NCBI GenBank assembly: GCA_009760855.2
Contig: WPIO01000066.1
Location: forward strand, 1,981,001-2,041,000
Source of the DNA: Cristatella mucedo
Taxonomy: Eukaryota; Bryozoa; Phylactolaemata; Cristatellidae
Reading direction: 5' to 3'
DNA length: 60,000 bases
Part shown: positions 12,603-22,685 of the stretch, piece after piece
How positions within the stretch are numbered: the first letter of the stretch is position 1
Layout of the letters: each line of letters opens with the position of its first letter
Translations under genes and position numbers: made by a program
The notes under the pieces: generated by a model
Database searches by the model: none
What the model was told of the DNA's origin: nothing
Seen by the model: the letters and a program-made list of their open reading frames with translations, nothing else

Positions 12603-12735
12603 ATGGTTTGGTCTAGCGGTTAAGGTGCTCGCCCCGACCAAGGTCTGACTGAGGTCGTGGGCTTGAGCCCCGAGGCATATGTGAAGCGCCTGAATAGAGA
12701 TTAAATTCTCTTGGGACGCTATATAAGTGAATTAT
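12603..12735 (+). mobile_element. tRNA-headed SINE with LINE A-like tail, family S1
   Basis: The head looks like a tRNA promoter: TGGTCTAGCGGTTAAGG (A-box region) and, about 40 bases later, GGGCTTGAGCCCC (B-box region). The body then joins a tail, GTGAAGCGCCTGAATAGAG, ATTAAATTCTCT and GGGACGCTATATAAGTG. This is a variant of the LINE A 3' tail (GCGCCTAGAAAGAG, ATTGAGTTCTCT, GGGCGCTTTATCAAGTG). SINEs that share a tail with a partner LINE are a known type; mobilisation by LINE A is inference. Confidence 0.8.
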
Positions 12736-12799
12736 ATTTTTATAATGTGGACGCCGCCTTCGTTTGACGAGGAGCACTCACGGTAAGTAAACAAATAAT

Positions 12800-12972
12800 A
12801 AATCCTGACTGATTCAACAGCCTCTTTTTTGTGTAGCGGCAGAAGAGCCTTCACGGCTATCCCCACCGCTTGCAGTGGCGATAAAGGATCGCTCACCACA
12901 GGAATTGAACCCACGACCTCGGAACCGAGGTCATGAAAGCAACCACCGCACCTAGCGTGCCATCACGGCTCA
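12800..12972 (-). mobile_element. tRNA-headed SINE, family S2
   Basis: On the - strand the head (TGGCACGCTAGGTGCGG, B box GGGTTCAATTCC) is followed by GGCGATCCTTTATCGCCA, GATAGCCGTGAAGGCTC, TTCTGCCGCTACAC and AAAAAAGAGGCTGTTGAATC. It is one of the best preserved S2 copies and abuts the R2/NeSL-like LINE fragment on its right. Confidence 0.8.
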
Positions 12973-13059
12973 CGAAGTACCTGAGCGAAGACGCCCACGG
13001 CCCCGCTAACAGAGGGTTGGCCCAGCCTCGCTCTGGGAGGGTCGGCCCAGCCTCGCTCT

Positions 13060-13945
13060 GGGCGGATGCTCGACGATGCCTTCAGCGTATCTCTCGCCGC
13101 ATCTCGCTGGCCGGAGCTCGTTCGCCTCGAGCGTCGCCATATCGAAACTGAGAGCGTTCGCCAGGTTGGCTGAAGGCGCGGGCTTGTACGGCACAGCTCG
13201 CTCAGGGCTCAGGGTCAGCCGTTGTTTGGCTACGGACAGGTTCGCGACCCAAAGCCACTTTCAGACTGCAGACCTCGGCCTGTCGTTCCGGGCCTGGCGG
13301 CTCGTTTACCGTGCTGGCCTTGACCTGCTGCCAGTGGGCGCCGCTAGGAGCCGGTCATGCCCCGGAACGGCCACCCACTGCCGCCATCGTCGCGCTGAGG
13401 CTGAGACCGTCCGTCACGTTTGTAAGCCACGCCGACCGATGCTGCGAGCACTAACAGCTCACCACAATCCGGTTCTGGGTCGCCTAATCGGGGCTCTTTC
13501 GGCCACTGCTCTCTCCTGCCTCTCGGCAGGTCACGCCTTCCCGCTCGCCGGGGGTCCGGTTTGAGAGCAGGACCTAACCATCGACAACCGCACCGACGCG
13601 GTCGTAGTCGACGTAACGGTGCCCTTCGACGGCAGCCATGATGCCCTGGTGGTGGCGGCCTGAGAAAAGGTTGATAAGTACGAGGCCAAAGGTTGATAAG
13701 TACGAGGCCAAAGGTTGATAAGTACGAGGCCAAAGGTTGATAAGTACGAGGCCATTGCCTGGTCTTTCCTGATCGCTGTTTACCGATCGGCAGTGGTCGG
13801 CGGTGACCCTTCGCGGTTGGTCTGCGCCCTCGTAGCTAGCAGTGGCCACATAATGAAGCCTGCCAGGCGGACCTCGGCATTTCGCACGAGGAACCTACGG
13901 TATTTGCAGCGGCTGTGCGTCTAGGACGCCATTTCCGAGTCGGAA
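13060..13945 (+). mobile_element. C-terminal fragment of a LINE with restriction-like endonuclease (R2/NeSL type)
   Basis: A GC-rich + strand frame (about 13,076-13,564) encodes a region resembling the end of R2/NeSL-type LINE proteins: FRAWRLVYRAGLDLLPVGAA, then a zinc-knuckle-like CRHRRAEAETVRHVC, then LTAHHNPVLGRLI. After a frame change it continues with QDLTIDNRTDAVVVDVTVPF and EKVDKYEAIA. That is the pattern of the PD-(D/E)XK-like endonuclease, with the DVTVPF aspartate and the downstream lysine. This domain sits C-terminal to the reverse transcriptase in that LINE group. Frameshifts, a stop and an internal 22-bp tandem repeat show it is inactive. It is clearly a different lineage from LINE A and B, which have the apurinic type of endonuclease. 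Confidence 0.75.
13667..13754. repeat. 22-bp tandem repeat, four copies
   Basis: The unit AAGGTTGATAAGTACGAGGC (20 of 22 bases) recurs four times with an exact 22-bp period: GGTTG starts at 13,669, 13,691, 13,713 and 13,735. It is an expansion of the codons for KVDKYEA in the endonuclease domain of the LINE fragment. Since 22 is not a multiple of three, each copy shifts the frame. Confidence 0.95.
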
Positions 13946-14094
13946 GCCATGAGGTCTTTATTCTTGAACCCGGAGGCGCAGGTAGCCACTCCCCCCCCCC
14001 GCAGCATCGGCAGGGTAGGGCTCCTCCTGCTAAGGTACCATAATTTGTTCAATTATTCAAAATATAAGCAGTTCTATAGATTATTAGCTGATCT

Positions 14095-14262
14095 TAAAGC
14101 CTCAATTGTATAGCGGCAGAAGAGCCTTAAAGGCTAACGCCGCTGCATGCAGTTGGTAATAAAGGATCGCCCTCTGCAGGATTCGAACCCACGGCTCCTG
14201 TCGTGGAGAGCGAGCACCTTATTCCTCGGCTATCACGACCAAACCCTTTAAGGCCAAGTCGA
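14095..14262 (-). mobile_element. tRNA-headed SINE, family S2
   Basis: On the - strand: GTCGTGATAGCCGAGGAATA (A-box region), GTGGGTTCGAATCCTGC (near-consensus B box), then GGCGATCCTTTATTACCA, GCATGCAGCGGCGTTAGC, AAGGCTCTTCTGCCGC and TATACAATTGAGG. The head resembles a class II tRNA (Ser or Leu), but it lacks a closed acceptor stem, so it is read as a SINE and not a tRNA gene. Confidence 0.8.
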
Positions 14263-14290
14263 TTATCAAAAACCACGATACATAACACAC

Positions 14291-14296
14291 GCACAC

Positions 14297-14342
<46 letters not shown>

Positions 14343-14350
14343 TAAATGTA

Positions 14351-14382
<32 letters not shown>

Positions 14383-14490
14383 ATTGCACTTGATAAAGCG
14401 CCCTCAGAGAACTTAATCTCTTTCTAGGCGCTTTACATTTGCTGCAAAGTGATACGCAATAGAATAGTAAGTAAGATATTTCTAGGCAAG
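14291..14490 (-). mobile_element. LINE A 3' tail next to (AT)n and (GA)n
   Basis: A microsatellite (CACATATATA, (AT)n, (GA)n, (AT)n) at about 14,291-14,368 passes directly into (AATA)n and the complement of the LINE A tail (CACTTGATAAAGCGCCCTC, GAACTTAATCTCTTTC, AGGCGCTTTACATTTGCTGC). It is 5'-truncated and has no coding part. Confidence 0.85.
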
Positions 14491-16800
14491 CGCAAGGCTG
14501 AAAATAATAAGCTGCATTTTCAGGTTCTCGCCTGAAACTATGCCAAATGGGATGTAAAATGTCCATCGAAAGCAGGGGCGGACACTGGATTTTAGGATTA
14601 AGGCGACAAGGGTTCAGGTCTTGGGGGGGGGGCAAAGATCCCTTGCCGCCCCCCCAAAGAGAGGCTGTAAAATCAGCTAGTATTTATTTATTTATGACCT
14701 AGTTCAAGCCTCAAAAGACTATTAGGAATATACCAACTGGGAGACTTTATAAATGCAGTGAGAAGTTTCGTTACTGGGAATTCTAAAAAGAAGTCAAATT
14801 TATCGTGTAGCCATACGCTAATACAGCAACTGTAAAACGGTTGCAGCTGCGTGAAGTTGGTTGACCTGCATTTGCTAAAAGATGATTGCGTTGCATTCTC
14901 GATAGTGCAAAGTCTGTGGCATCATTTAGGACGAAGCCTTGTAATGATTATGATAAGTAGAGGGACGAGTTTATTCAAGAAGCAATCAAAGCGAAGAGGA
15001 GTCGAAACGTTGAAATATAACGCTCGGGGGATATTTAGCAGCCTTCTCTCATCAGCGTGCAGCAGCTGCAGGAGAATCGTAGCCATATCTTGGCAATGTT
15101 CAGAATAGCAAAAGTAAGGGTTCTTTTCTGGCACATGTCAAGAGTTTGACGCAGTCGCAGTACAGATGCCAGTAGCGTATAATTACGGTGTCTCGGGTAT
15201 AGTGTTCCCAGTTCAAGGTCAGGGTCCGGTATCTGGGGTCAAGTCGATCGAGTCCTAAAGGAGAAATCCCTAGAAACTAGCTCCGGCTGTGGGATCGCTT
15301 GCCAAAAACACTCGTCACTACTCTGTGTAAGTGCCGCTGTTGACTCATCCTACCTACACTTACAGTTTGAAACAGCTTAATTTAGTAAAGAGTAGTACAG
15401 CGATCGGTATCGCTTAATGACTGCGAGCCAGTTCGTGGTAAAGAAGCAACGATACCCTATTGGTGGTTTCCGGATTTCCGGAATGTCCAACTTCAGTTAA
15501 ACTTTGAATGGCGCCTGTATATTTATTAAGGCATTTCGATATATTAGAGGAAGTATGCAATATATGCGCGTCCAGCTAAGAATGACCATGCACATCAAAC
15601 CTCTCGTCATGTCAGTCGTAGGGGTTGACGTCAGAGTGTCGATGCCAAAGGGGAACCGGGTAATCTTGAAAGTAAGTGGACCACCTACGAACGCGGTCCA
15701 CCTAGTCTCGCAATTTATGCTTCTTTTTTCGTCGATATTTCTACGCGAAGAAAAACTTTCGTTTCTTTAAACAGTTGACTTAAAGTGATATCTGACCCGC
15801 TCTGACCCCCTCACCTCCCTGGGGGTGAAATCTAGAAATGCACTCTAGCACGTCAAGCGTTCTCAATTCCCTCGCAGCATGATTTCTTAAATTCGCACTT
15901 TGACAGGAATTGATATTTCCCGAATTTAATGAGAATAGAGCCGCAATATTAGGTATGGGAAGACACGGTGTTGCTCAGAAATCGTAAAGCCTAACCCTCG
16001 GAGAACGGGAGAGAGGCCAGCGTATATCATTCGGTGTCGCTCCGAAATCTGATTCCTGTTCGATATACTGCCTGCTTTCAGCCACCAGGCAGTATAAAGG
16101 CACGGTCTCCAACGATTTTGAGCTTCCTACTAGGTATTGCTAAACGACTCGAGAGTCAGACCAGCGGGCTGTACGATTCTTCCCCCGGTGGCGAGTAGTT
16201 CTGATGGGTAGGCGGAGCCGGACAATGAAGCCACCTAAAAGTAAGCGACAGAACCTTGAAGACTGCGCACTACTTGATTTCGAAGCCAGTGCAGTATACA
16301 GCCGGCTGTCCTGACTCAAGTCTTGTTTTTGTGTGCTTCAAACGGCTCTTTGAACCTTGAAGACGAGCCTCCGCATTTACTTCATTTTAGGTCAAAGCTT
16401 ACAACTGCTCGACTGAACGAATTCTATAAATTAGATACAAGATTAAGTGCTTCTTACAGCGCCCACAATGTCCGTGTGCATAGTCCTGCATGACTCCTGC
16501 TTGTGCTTGCGGACCAGGCGAACGTCCCGTGAGTGCTGGCCCGCCTTCACTAAGCAACGCTAAGCCACGCTTCCATTGCAGTTCTATAGAGTGCCTAGAA
16601 AGAGGTGCGTGAAGCATTTTGAGACGCTACATACATTCTTTATTAAAAATTAAACTACATAGACGCTACATACATTCTTTATTAAAACTATTAATTGTAA
16701 GCTTTAGTCTCATCTCGGCTGCTCAACGCCAATTGCTTGCCCATACCATTGCAGCCAGAGTGCGATGAAGTATGAGCCTGGCCGCGGAAATGTTATGCCA
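14491..16800. other. unassigned DNA
   Basis: No gene is recognised in 2.3 kb. A run of G at about 14,622-14,631 faces a run of C at about 14,648-14,656 and could pair with it. A 34-base segment with ACGCTACATACATTC and TTTATTAAAA is directly duplicated at about 16,622-16,690. Around 16,110-16,310 weak, highly diverged LINE A C-terminal similarity on the - strand may be present (AAAAGTAAGCGACAGAACC). Confidence 0.35.
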
Positions 16801-16814
16801 ATGTCCAGCAAATG

Positions 16815-16892
16815 TAACGTGACTAGAAAGAGATTGAGCTCTCTGAGGGTGCTATATCAAATGCATTGTTCTTCTTCTTATTATTATTATCT
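16815..16892 (+). mobile_element. LINE A 3' tail, 5'-truncated copy
   Basis: CAGCAAATGTAACGTGACTAG, AAAGAGATTGAGCTCTCT, GAGGGTGCTATATCAAATGC and a (CTT)n/(ATT)n end. There is no coding part. Confidence 0.75.
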
Positions 16893-17646
16893 TTCTACAT
16901 GTAAACTTACTGACTAATGACCCATGAAGCGTGAGTCGACAGACAGAAAATCTGGCTTTGAGAGCACCGAAGGTAAAAGGTAATTTTGCACTGTCCGACC
17001 TTCATCGCCAGCGGTAGTAAAGTCATTCGCACCCGGGACAGCTCACTTCTGTCTGTTCAGCTATTTGTTATATATTTATAGCTACGTGTTCATCCGTCCA
17101 CCCGCGCGCCGCGTTGGGTGAGATTTAAACCACCACCGTTGCGTTCTCCCCGGTCGCGCGCCGCTTGCGTGAGACTCATCAGGGTCACCGATCTCGCGTC
17201 ACCGCCTTGCTGTCCTGCGATGATGTCGGCGCGTGCCAGAAAATGGCAACATTGACAGTGCTAAGGCCACAGCTCCCATAGCGATTACAACAAAATTCGT
17301 AGGACTTTGTAGGCGTTTGAAAGCAGTGGCTGACCGTATTGAGCTTACCGCTATTCGGTGTCAATGATCTGTGTCGCAGAAACCTATTTATTCAACGAAA
17401 GAAGACGCCGTCGTAGCTGAGCTATCGTACCGCCGGCTGTGATCTCCGGACTCGATTTCTTCAGTTGTTGTCGATTTCTTCAGTGTCTCACCGCTCACGC
17501 TGTTCACGCGTCGTACCGGCGAATCGACTGCTTTTGAGACTTTTCGCACACTCGGCTGCTCGAAGCGCACCAACTGCGTCGTCGCAGGCTGGTGCATCGT
17601 GGCCGACGGCCTTCGAGATCGGGCGAGGCGAGCGCCGAAATGAGAT

Positions 17647-17857
17647 AATAATAATAATAATAATAATAATAATTCACTTGATAAAGCACACTCAGAGAAC
17701 TTAATCTCTCTCTAGGTGCTTTACATTTGCTGTAAAGTGAAATGCAATTGAATGGTGAGTAAAATCATGCTTGAAAAACAAACGAAATGAATGATATGGT
17801 TAGTGGCAGCATGCACAGTGTCAGCACGCATAAGCACGTGAAGGACGAATCACGAAT
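17647..17857 (-). mobile_element. LINE A 3' end insertion with 18-bp target duplication
   Basis: The insert starts with (AAT)n, then the complement of the LINE A tail and part of its untranslated region (CATGCACAGTGTCAGCACGC). It is flanked on both sides by the same 18 bases, CGAGCGCCGAAATGAGAT, at 17,629-17,646 and 17,858-17,875. A perfect target-site duplication of this length is the mark of target-primed reverse transcription and implies a recent event. The insertion lies at the upstream edge of the CpG-rich island of the beta-subunit-like gene. Confidence 0.92.
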
Positions 17858-17875
17858 CGAGCGCCGAAATGAGAT

Positions 17876-20760
17876 CGTATCTCCAGCTTCGATGAGGCGA
17901 CAGCGCCGCCACCGCTCTGGCCACCACTGCGGCAGAAGGAAAACATCCCGCGCCGCGGCGGCCATTACGAGCCTAGCGCGGCGACGGCGTCCGCGGGTCG
18001 CGCCCAGACTCGCTTCGCGCGAACTACCCAGCAACGAAAGCGGAAGGGGGGAATGCGTCGTCGACAGAGCCGTCGAGGACGCCGCTGGTGAGCTCGCGCC
18101 AATAGTCAACGAAAGACCACTATGTCGCCAGACGCCTATTCGTGCTGGCGGCCTTGACCCATCTGGCTTCGGCGGCAGCGGCGAGCCGCTGGCAAGGTGA
18201 GCTCGGAGAAAGAGAGCTCGAATTCCGGACCCGATCGATGGCGAGCGCGCCCCGCCCCCCCGAAGCGCTGGCGCGTCGCACGCGGTGACGCGTCATCGAG
18301 GGGCCGCTGCGCGCTAGGTCGGCTGCCAGAGTCGACGACGCGGCGGCGGCGGCTCCTTCTTGCGGGTTTTTATTTCGTCGGCGGCGACGCAAAGCTGCGG
18401 CGGCAGCGGCGGCAGCCGCCGCCGCTGCGCTCGGGCCGTCGACTGACGAGTCTCACTCGCCTCCGCCTCGGTGCGGCAGCAGCGGCGGCGGAAGCGAGCG
18501 CCGAAGCTTGGGAAGTCGGCCGGACGCCGGCGGCCGCCCCGAATACTTAAAAAAACGACTCGAACCTTCTATCGTATCCAAATAAATACGCCGAACGACG
18601 GCCGCAAGGAGCCGACGTCGCTAATGGCAGCCGTTCGATGGAGCGCGAGGACACGAGCGAGCGCCGCCCGTCCCCCCCCCCGCCCGCGAGTGCGGTCGCC
18701 GGATGAGCGACGCCGGCGCTGCGCCGCTGCCCGATCCTGCGCAGACGTCGCCGGCAGCGGCCGCGCGCGACCATTACCGAGTGGGGGCGCTGCTCGACGC
18801 CTGATCTCGCGGAGCTGGCGTGCCCCCTAACCCGAGGCATCCTCCGGGGAGCCCACCCTACTGTGCAGCTCCGCGCGGAAGGACACCTGACGAAAGCGTT
18901 TAAACCCCTGTTGCGCAAATCAAATAACGCTTACCCGCTGAGTGCAACCGGCTGCCAAGTCGATATTCTAGCGATTTCGCTCTCGCCGTCTCTCTCTCTC
19001 TCCCCTCACTCACTCACCCCGCGCGATCGCACGAACGCGTGCACACTCGCGTGCGCTCCGGCTGCGAGGAGGCCACCTGCTCTGCCGCGTCTCGGCGTCG
19101 GAGGGACGACGCGTCCTGTTGGGAAGGAGATCGGCTGCTATCGGCGGCGTGCGGCGGCCGTGCCGACGTCGGTGTCCCGTAGCCAGGGGCGTTCGCGAGC
19201 TCGCCGGCACTTGCGGCCGGCCGACGGCGTGAGAGCGGGCGGAGACCGCGCGTGCCAGACCCGATGACGTGCGGGCCGCGAGACGACCAACCGCCGCCTG
19301 CTGCCGCCTTCGCCGCCGCCGCCGCCGCCACCGCATTGCTGCGACGACGCGTGCGACGAGGCTGACGCTGAGGCGAACGATGGGCGAGATCTCGCTGAAA
19401 GCCATGGCGCTCACCATGTCCATGATCCTCGGCGTGGCCATGGCGCTGGCGGCCTTCATCAGCTACGGCACGTCGGCGATCCACGGAGCGCTGGCCGACA
19501 TCCGGGGACCTCTGCGCTGCGCCTACGTGAACGTGACGGAGATGGCCGGCTCGGCATTCTGCCCGGGCGCAGCCGTCGACTCGCTGTGCCTCCGCGTGCA
19601 CGTGTCGTACGCGCTCGACGGCGACGGCGGTGGGCAGCGGCGGCTCGCCCTGCTGCATCCGAGCGTCGTACGACCCGTGGTCGCCAACGTCACCTACGTG
19701 AGTGTCTGACCGCGCCAGCAACCCGCCAGCCGCCGCCGCCGCCGCCCCCAGTGCCGCGCTCCGAGCGTTTGGCGCACGTCGTGGCGAAACCGCCGCGCGC
19801 GCGCGCGCGCCGACGAGGCGAGGGTCTCGCCGCTCGGCCCACGCAAGTAAGTTAGCCTGCTCGCGGCGAGCTACCCAATCGCCCCGATCGCTGATGCCGC
19901 GCGCGTCGGCGGTGGACCTGCTCCGGGGCGGTTGAGGCGGCCGGCCGCCTTAGCTGCAGCAGCAGCCGGTCTGCCTGCGCGGGCATTGAGCCGGCCACGC
20001 TGAGCGTTCTGTGGCTTTCTTGTTTAGTAATTGGCTCTCGTTTCCGGCCGCGCCCGGCCGCTCGAGCCGCGGCTGTACGCGCTTGCAGCCGCGGCTCGAG
20101 CGGCGGCGGGCGCACCGTGGGCGGCGGCCGGAGAGACGCCTGCGCGCGCAGCGACGAGCTAGCGGAGAGCTCGCGGAGCGAGGTCGGCTGCTGCAGGCTC
20201 GCCCAGTCTCGCTAGTCAGCGCCGCTCTCTTCTGCCGCCGCCGAAAGCGTGCCGCGCGGCGTACGGTGCCGCCGCTCGGCGGGGCCGTCGCCTCCGCGCG
20301 AGGCAGCGCTCGTAGCGCGCCGCGAGGCTCCGCCGTGCCGGTGGCGCTCGCGGGCTAGAGGTTAAAGGTGTCGGACGCGGCAGGCGAGAGCTTTGGCCTC
20401 TGGATTCTCAAGGCCGCGACGGCCTAGATGCGGGCCGAGCCGGCCGCGGAAGTCGCGCGATGCGGCGCCCGCAGGCCATTACGAGCGCGAGGCCGTAGCT
20501 CGACGGCCTTTAATGGCGATCGCTAACTAGAGACCGCCGGCAGCTGGCGGCGACCGCGGCGAAAGCGCGCCGGACGTGCGCTCGCGCTGCGCTCACCGCA
20601 GCCGTTCTGCGATTCCTATCTAGCGATTCTCGCGGCGGCGGCGCAAGCCGCTGGGGCCCGCGCCGCGGGCGCAGCAGTTCGATTAGCGTGTGGAGGTAGG
20701 CGTGGCTGGCCTCGATCTCCCTTCCGATATGCGATCGAGCCCGGCGGGGCTAAACCTAGC
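17876..20760 (+). promoter_or_regulatory. CpG-rich island, probable promoter region of the beta-subunit-like gene
   Basis: From about 17,860 to 20,760 the sequence is strongly GC-rich with very frequent CG dinucleotides, unlike the flanking DNA. It contains the first recognised coding exon (19,380-19,697). I see no convincing TATA box placed upstream of that exon. A pyrimidine-rich stretch at 18,985-19,018 could be near an initiation site, but this is a guess. The long open frames here on both strands reflect lack of A/T-rich stop codons, not extra genes. Confidence 0.55.
19380..19697 (+). CDS. BK-channel beta-subunit-like protein, coding exon 1
   Basis: This exon encodes residues 1-106 of a two-membrane-span protein that looks like an auxiliary subunit of large-conductance calcium-activated potassium channels (KCNMB family; the insect TipE/TEH sodium-channel subunits have the same topology). 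The ATG has a strong start context (A at -3, G at +4), with no upstream in-frame ATG in the open stretch. Residues about 10-29 are the first membrane segment (ALTMSMILGVAMALAAFISY). The extracellular loop starts with Cys47, a glycosylation site at Asn51, Cys61 and Cys70, followed by LRVHVSYALD and RRLALLHP. This mirrors the family pattern of a Cys, an 'NxT/S' site, then 'PCLxVxVN' and 'LLYHT'. The exon ends at TAC before GTGAGT, in phase 0. The match is from memory of the family; no search was run. Confidence 0.75.
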
Positions 20761-20984
20761 TAGCGGAGTCTCTACCGACGTCGCATCGAAACCGGAGCCC
20801 GTGCATGCTTGGACCGAATCGTCTGCCTATTAATGATAATAATGCTAAAGCTACGCGTCCACACTGTAGCGCCGAAGCTAAGAGAACTAGATCCCTCTAC
20901 TTGCGTTCGTACCGCTCGTGGAATTGAGCACTGCGTTTCGGGCGTAGCAGCATCGTCCCAATGTCTATTGCCTTCAAAGTAGTC
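20761..20984. other. intron 1 start, downstream edge of the CpG island
   Basis: CpG density falls within this stretch. No gene or repeat copy is seen until the LINE A tail that follows. Confidence 0.4.
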
Positions 20985-21075
20985 CTGCGGCATCAGCAAA
21001 TGTAAGCACCTAGAAAGAGATTGAGTTCTCTGAGGGCGCTTTAGCAAGTGCATTATTGTTGCTATTATTTTATTA
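20985..21075 (+). mobile_element. LINE A 3' tail, 5'-truncated copy
   Basis: GCATCAGCAAATGTAAGCACC, AGAAAGAGATTGAGTTCTCT, GAGGGCGCTTTAGCAAGTGC and a T/A-rich (TTA)n-like end. It lies in intron 1 of the beta-subunit-like gene, in the same orientation. Confidence 0.8.
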
Positions 21076-21985
21076 TTCGCTTTTTATTGACAGGGCCTTG
21101 CTTCTGCGTCAGCTCCTAGACCAGCGGCCTTACAGTAGGACTTTGGTGTCGTCTCGGCGTTTGTAATAGCGTGTTGTGCTAGCAGTCCTGCATCCGTATA
21201 CTTTCTATTATGCTAGCAGTCCCGCATCCATCTACTTTCGGCGTCTGAGCGCAGCTACATTGGCCCGGGATCCTCGGGAAATGGAGTCACTCTTTTGACC
21301 TTTGTACCTATCTTTTGACGTTTGTATCCGTCGCCCTGGAAAAAGCTACCTCGGCCGATAGCCGCTGCTTGACCTCAGACCTTAAGGAACCGAGCATTTT
21401 TCGCTTGACTAGCAAAGCGTTCTGCTCGTAAGTCTGATTGCGGAGGTCGGCCGCTCGATGGCAACCTTTAACTCGATTGTATAATAGTCTTTGAGGAATC
21501 GTCAATGGCAGATAAAGTAAGGTCAAGGTCAACCGGTGTATCGGCCTCATTTACACAGCAGCAAAAGTGTCGTAGGCGCTAGCGCTACTGCTTGCAGAGG
21601 CGATGCTTAATTGACTTCTGCAAGACTGAAAACCTGCAACTTGGCTCATGAATATCGAGCGCATAGGCTTGGGTCCTAGGGCTTGTCGGCTTTCTCATTA
21701 AACGCACTCGTTCGTGATGCTTGTAAGTTGCTCAGAAAACTTTGCGACTCGACTATTTGGGTATTCAATCTTGCTCTTATTTTTACGTCTCCAACTCTCA
21801 GTCTCCCACTCATCTAATTCTGTATTCCTCTTTTTCTTTCTTTCTCGCCTCTCTGTTTCTCAATCGTTTTTATCTCTCCTTTCCCCCTCTCAAGCTCACT
21901 TTTTCTTTATCTCTGTCTCTATCTCTCTTATCCTGAGTTTCTCTCCATCTCCCGTTCTGTATTTATTGCCGTACACACACTTAAT
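21076..21985. other. intronic DNA, partly pyrimidine-rich
   Basis: No gene is recognised. About 40 bases containing GCTAGCAGTCC, GCATCC and TACTTTC are directly repeated near 21,178 and 21,213. From about 21,780 to 21,965 the + strand is rich in T and C without a regular period. Confidence 0.4.
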
Positions 21986-21989
21986 TCAC

Positions 21990-22140
21990 TTGTCTTATTT
22001 GATAAGAGAACTCAATCTCTATTCAAGCGCTTCGCAGATGCCCGCGTGGCTAGAACCGATGACTTCTCTTTCGTAAATGAGAGCACTTTGACTTGGTTTG
22101 TAAAAGGCGAGCACCTTACCCTGGGCCAAACCAGGGCTGG
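21990..22140 (-). mobile_element. tRNA-headed SINE with LINE A-like tail, family S1
   Basis: On the + strand the complement of the tail comes first (TTATTTGATAAGAGAACTC, AATCTCTATTCAAGCGCTTC). The complement of the tRNA-like head follows (GGCGAGCACCTTACCCTGGG). The head-tail order is the reverse of the + strand copy at 12,603, as expected for the - strand. Confidence 0.65.
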
Positions 22141-22174
22141 GTGCCGTTCTAGCTTTACTATCTTTCTAACTTTC

Positions 22175-22181
22175 GCTTTCT

Positions 22182-22221
<40 letters not shown>
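22175..22221. repeat. (TC)n microsatellite
   Basis: TTTC-rich sequence passes into pure TC dinucleotides. Confidence 0.9.
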
Positions 22222-22225
<4 letters not shown>

Positions 22226-22685
22226 TAGTTGATATTTAGGCTTGTGAAAAAGTATTGAGGGCGTGCAGATGCGGAGTGCAGCCGGTCGGGGGGGGGGGGA
22301 AACAAATATTCGGTGCATATTTGGCCAGTTCCGCGATTGTGTTAGCTCAGAACAGGCTATCGCAGTACTGTTTCAATATCGTCAGTATGCACCATTCCAC
22401 GAAGATAAGAATAGAATGCTGAAGGTAATATTATGCGTATACAACAGACAGAGACCGTGTAGGAGAGTGCGAGAGGAAAGGCACATTGACGAGAGGAATA
22501 GAAGACATCGCAAACAAGAAGTAGCCACCAGGGAAAGCTAACTGGTTGAAACAAAGAGTCGCTGTAAGAAAAAGAGCATATTCTCCGGCTCCGATTGCGA
22601 TCGCACATCTGGCAGCGATGGTGCGACTTAACGAAAGGTTCTTCGGTCAGGAGAAGTAGATGGCCTACTCCCTTTTCGCTAAGGG

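Noticed and set aside
12603-12680. Possible tRNA gene
   Set aside because: The A-box and B-box words are present, but the stems do not close into a cloverleaf and the sequence runs into a LINE-like tail shared with other copies, so it is a SINE. The same applies to the heads at 6.1, 14.2 and 22.7 kb.
18120-20358. Many long open frames on both strands in the CpG island, up to 235 residues
   Set aside because: They come from GC-rich composition with few stop codons. Only the frame at 19,380-19,697 has a good start, a donor site in phase with a downstream exon and protein-family landmarks.
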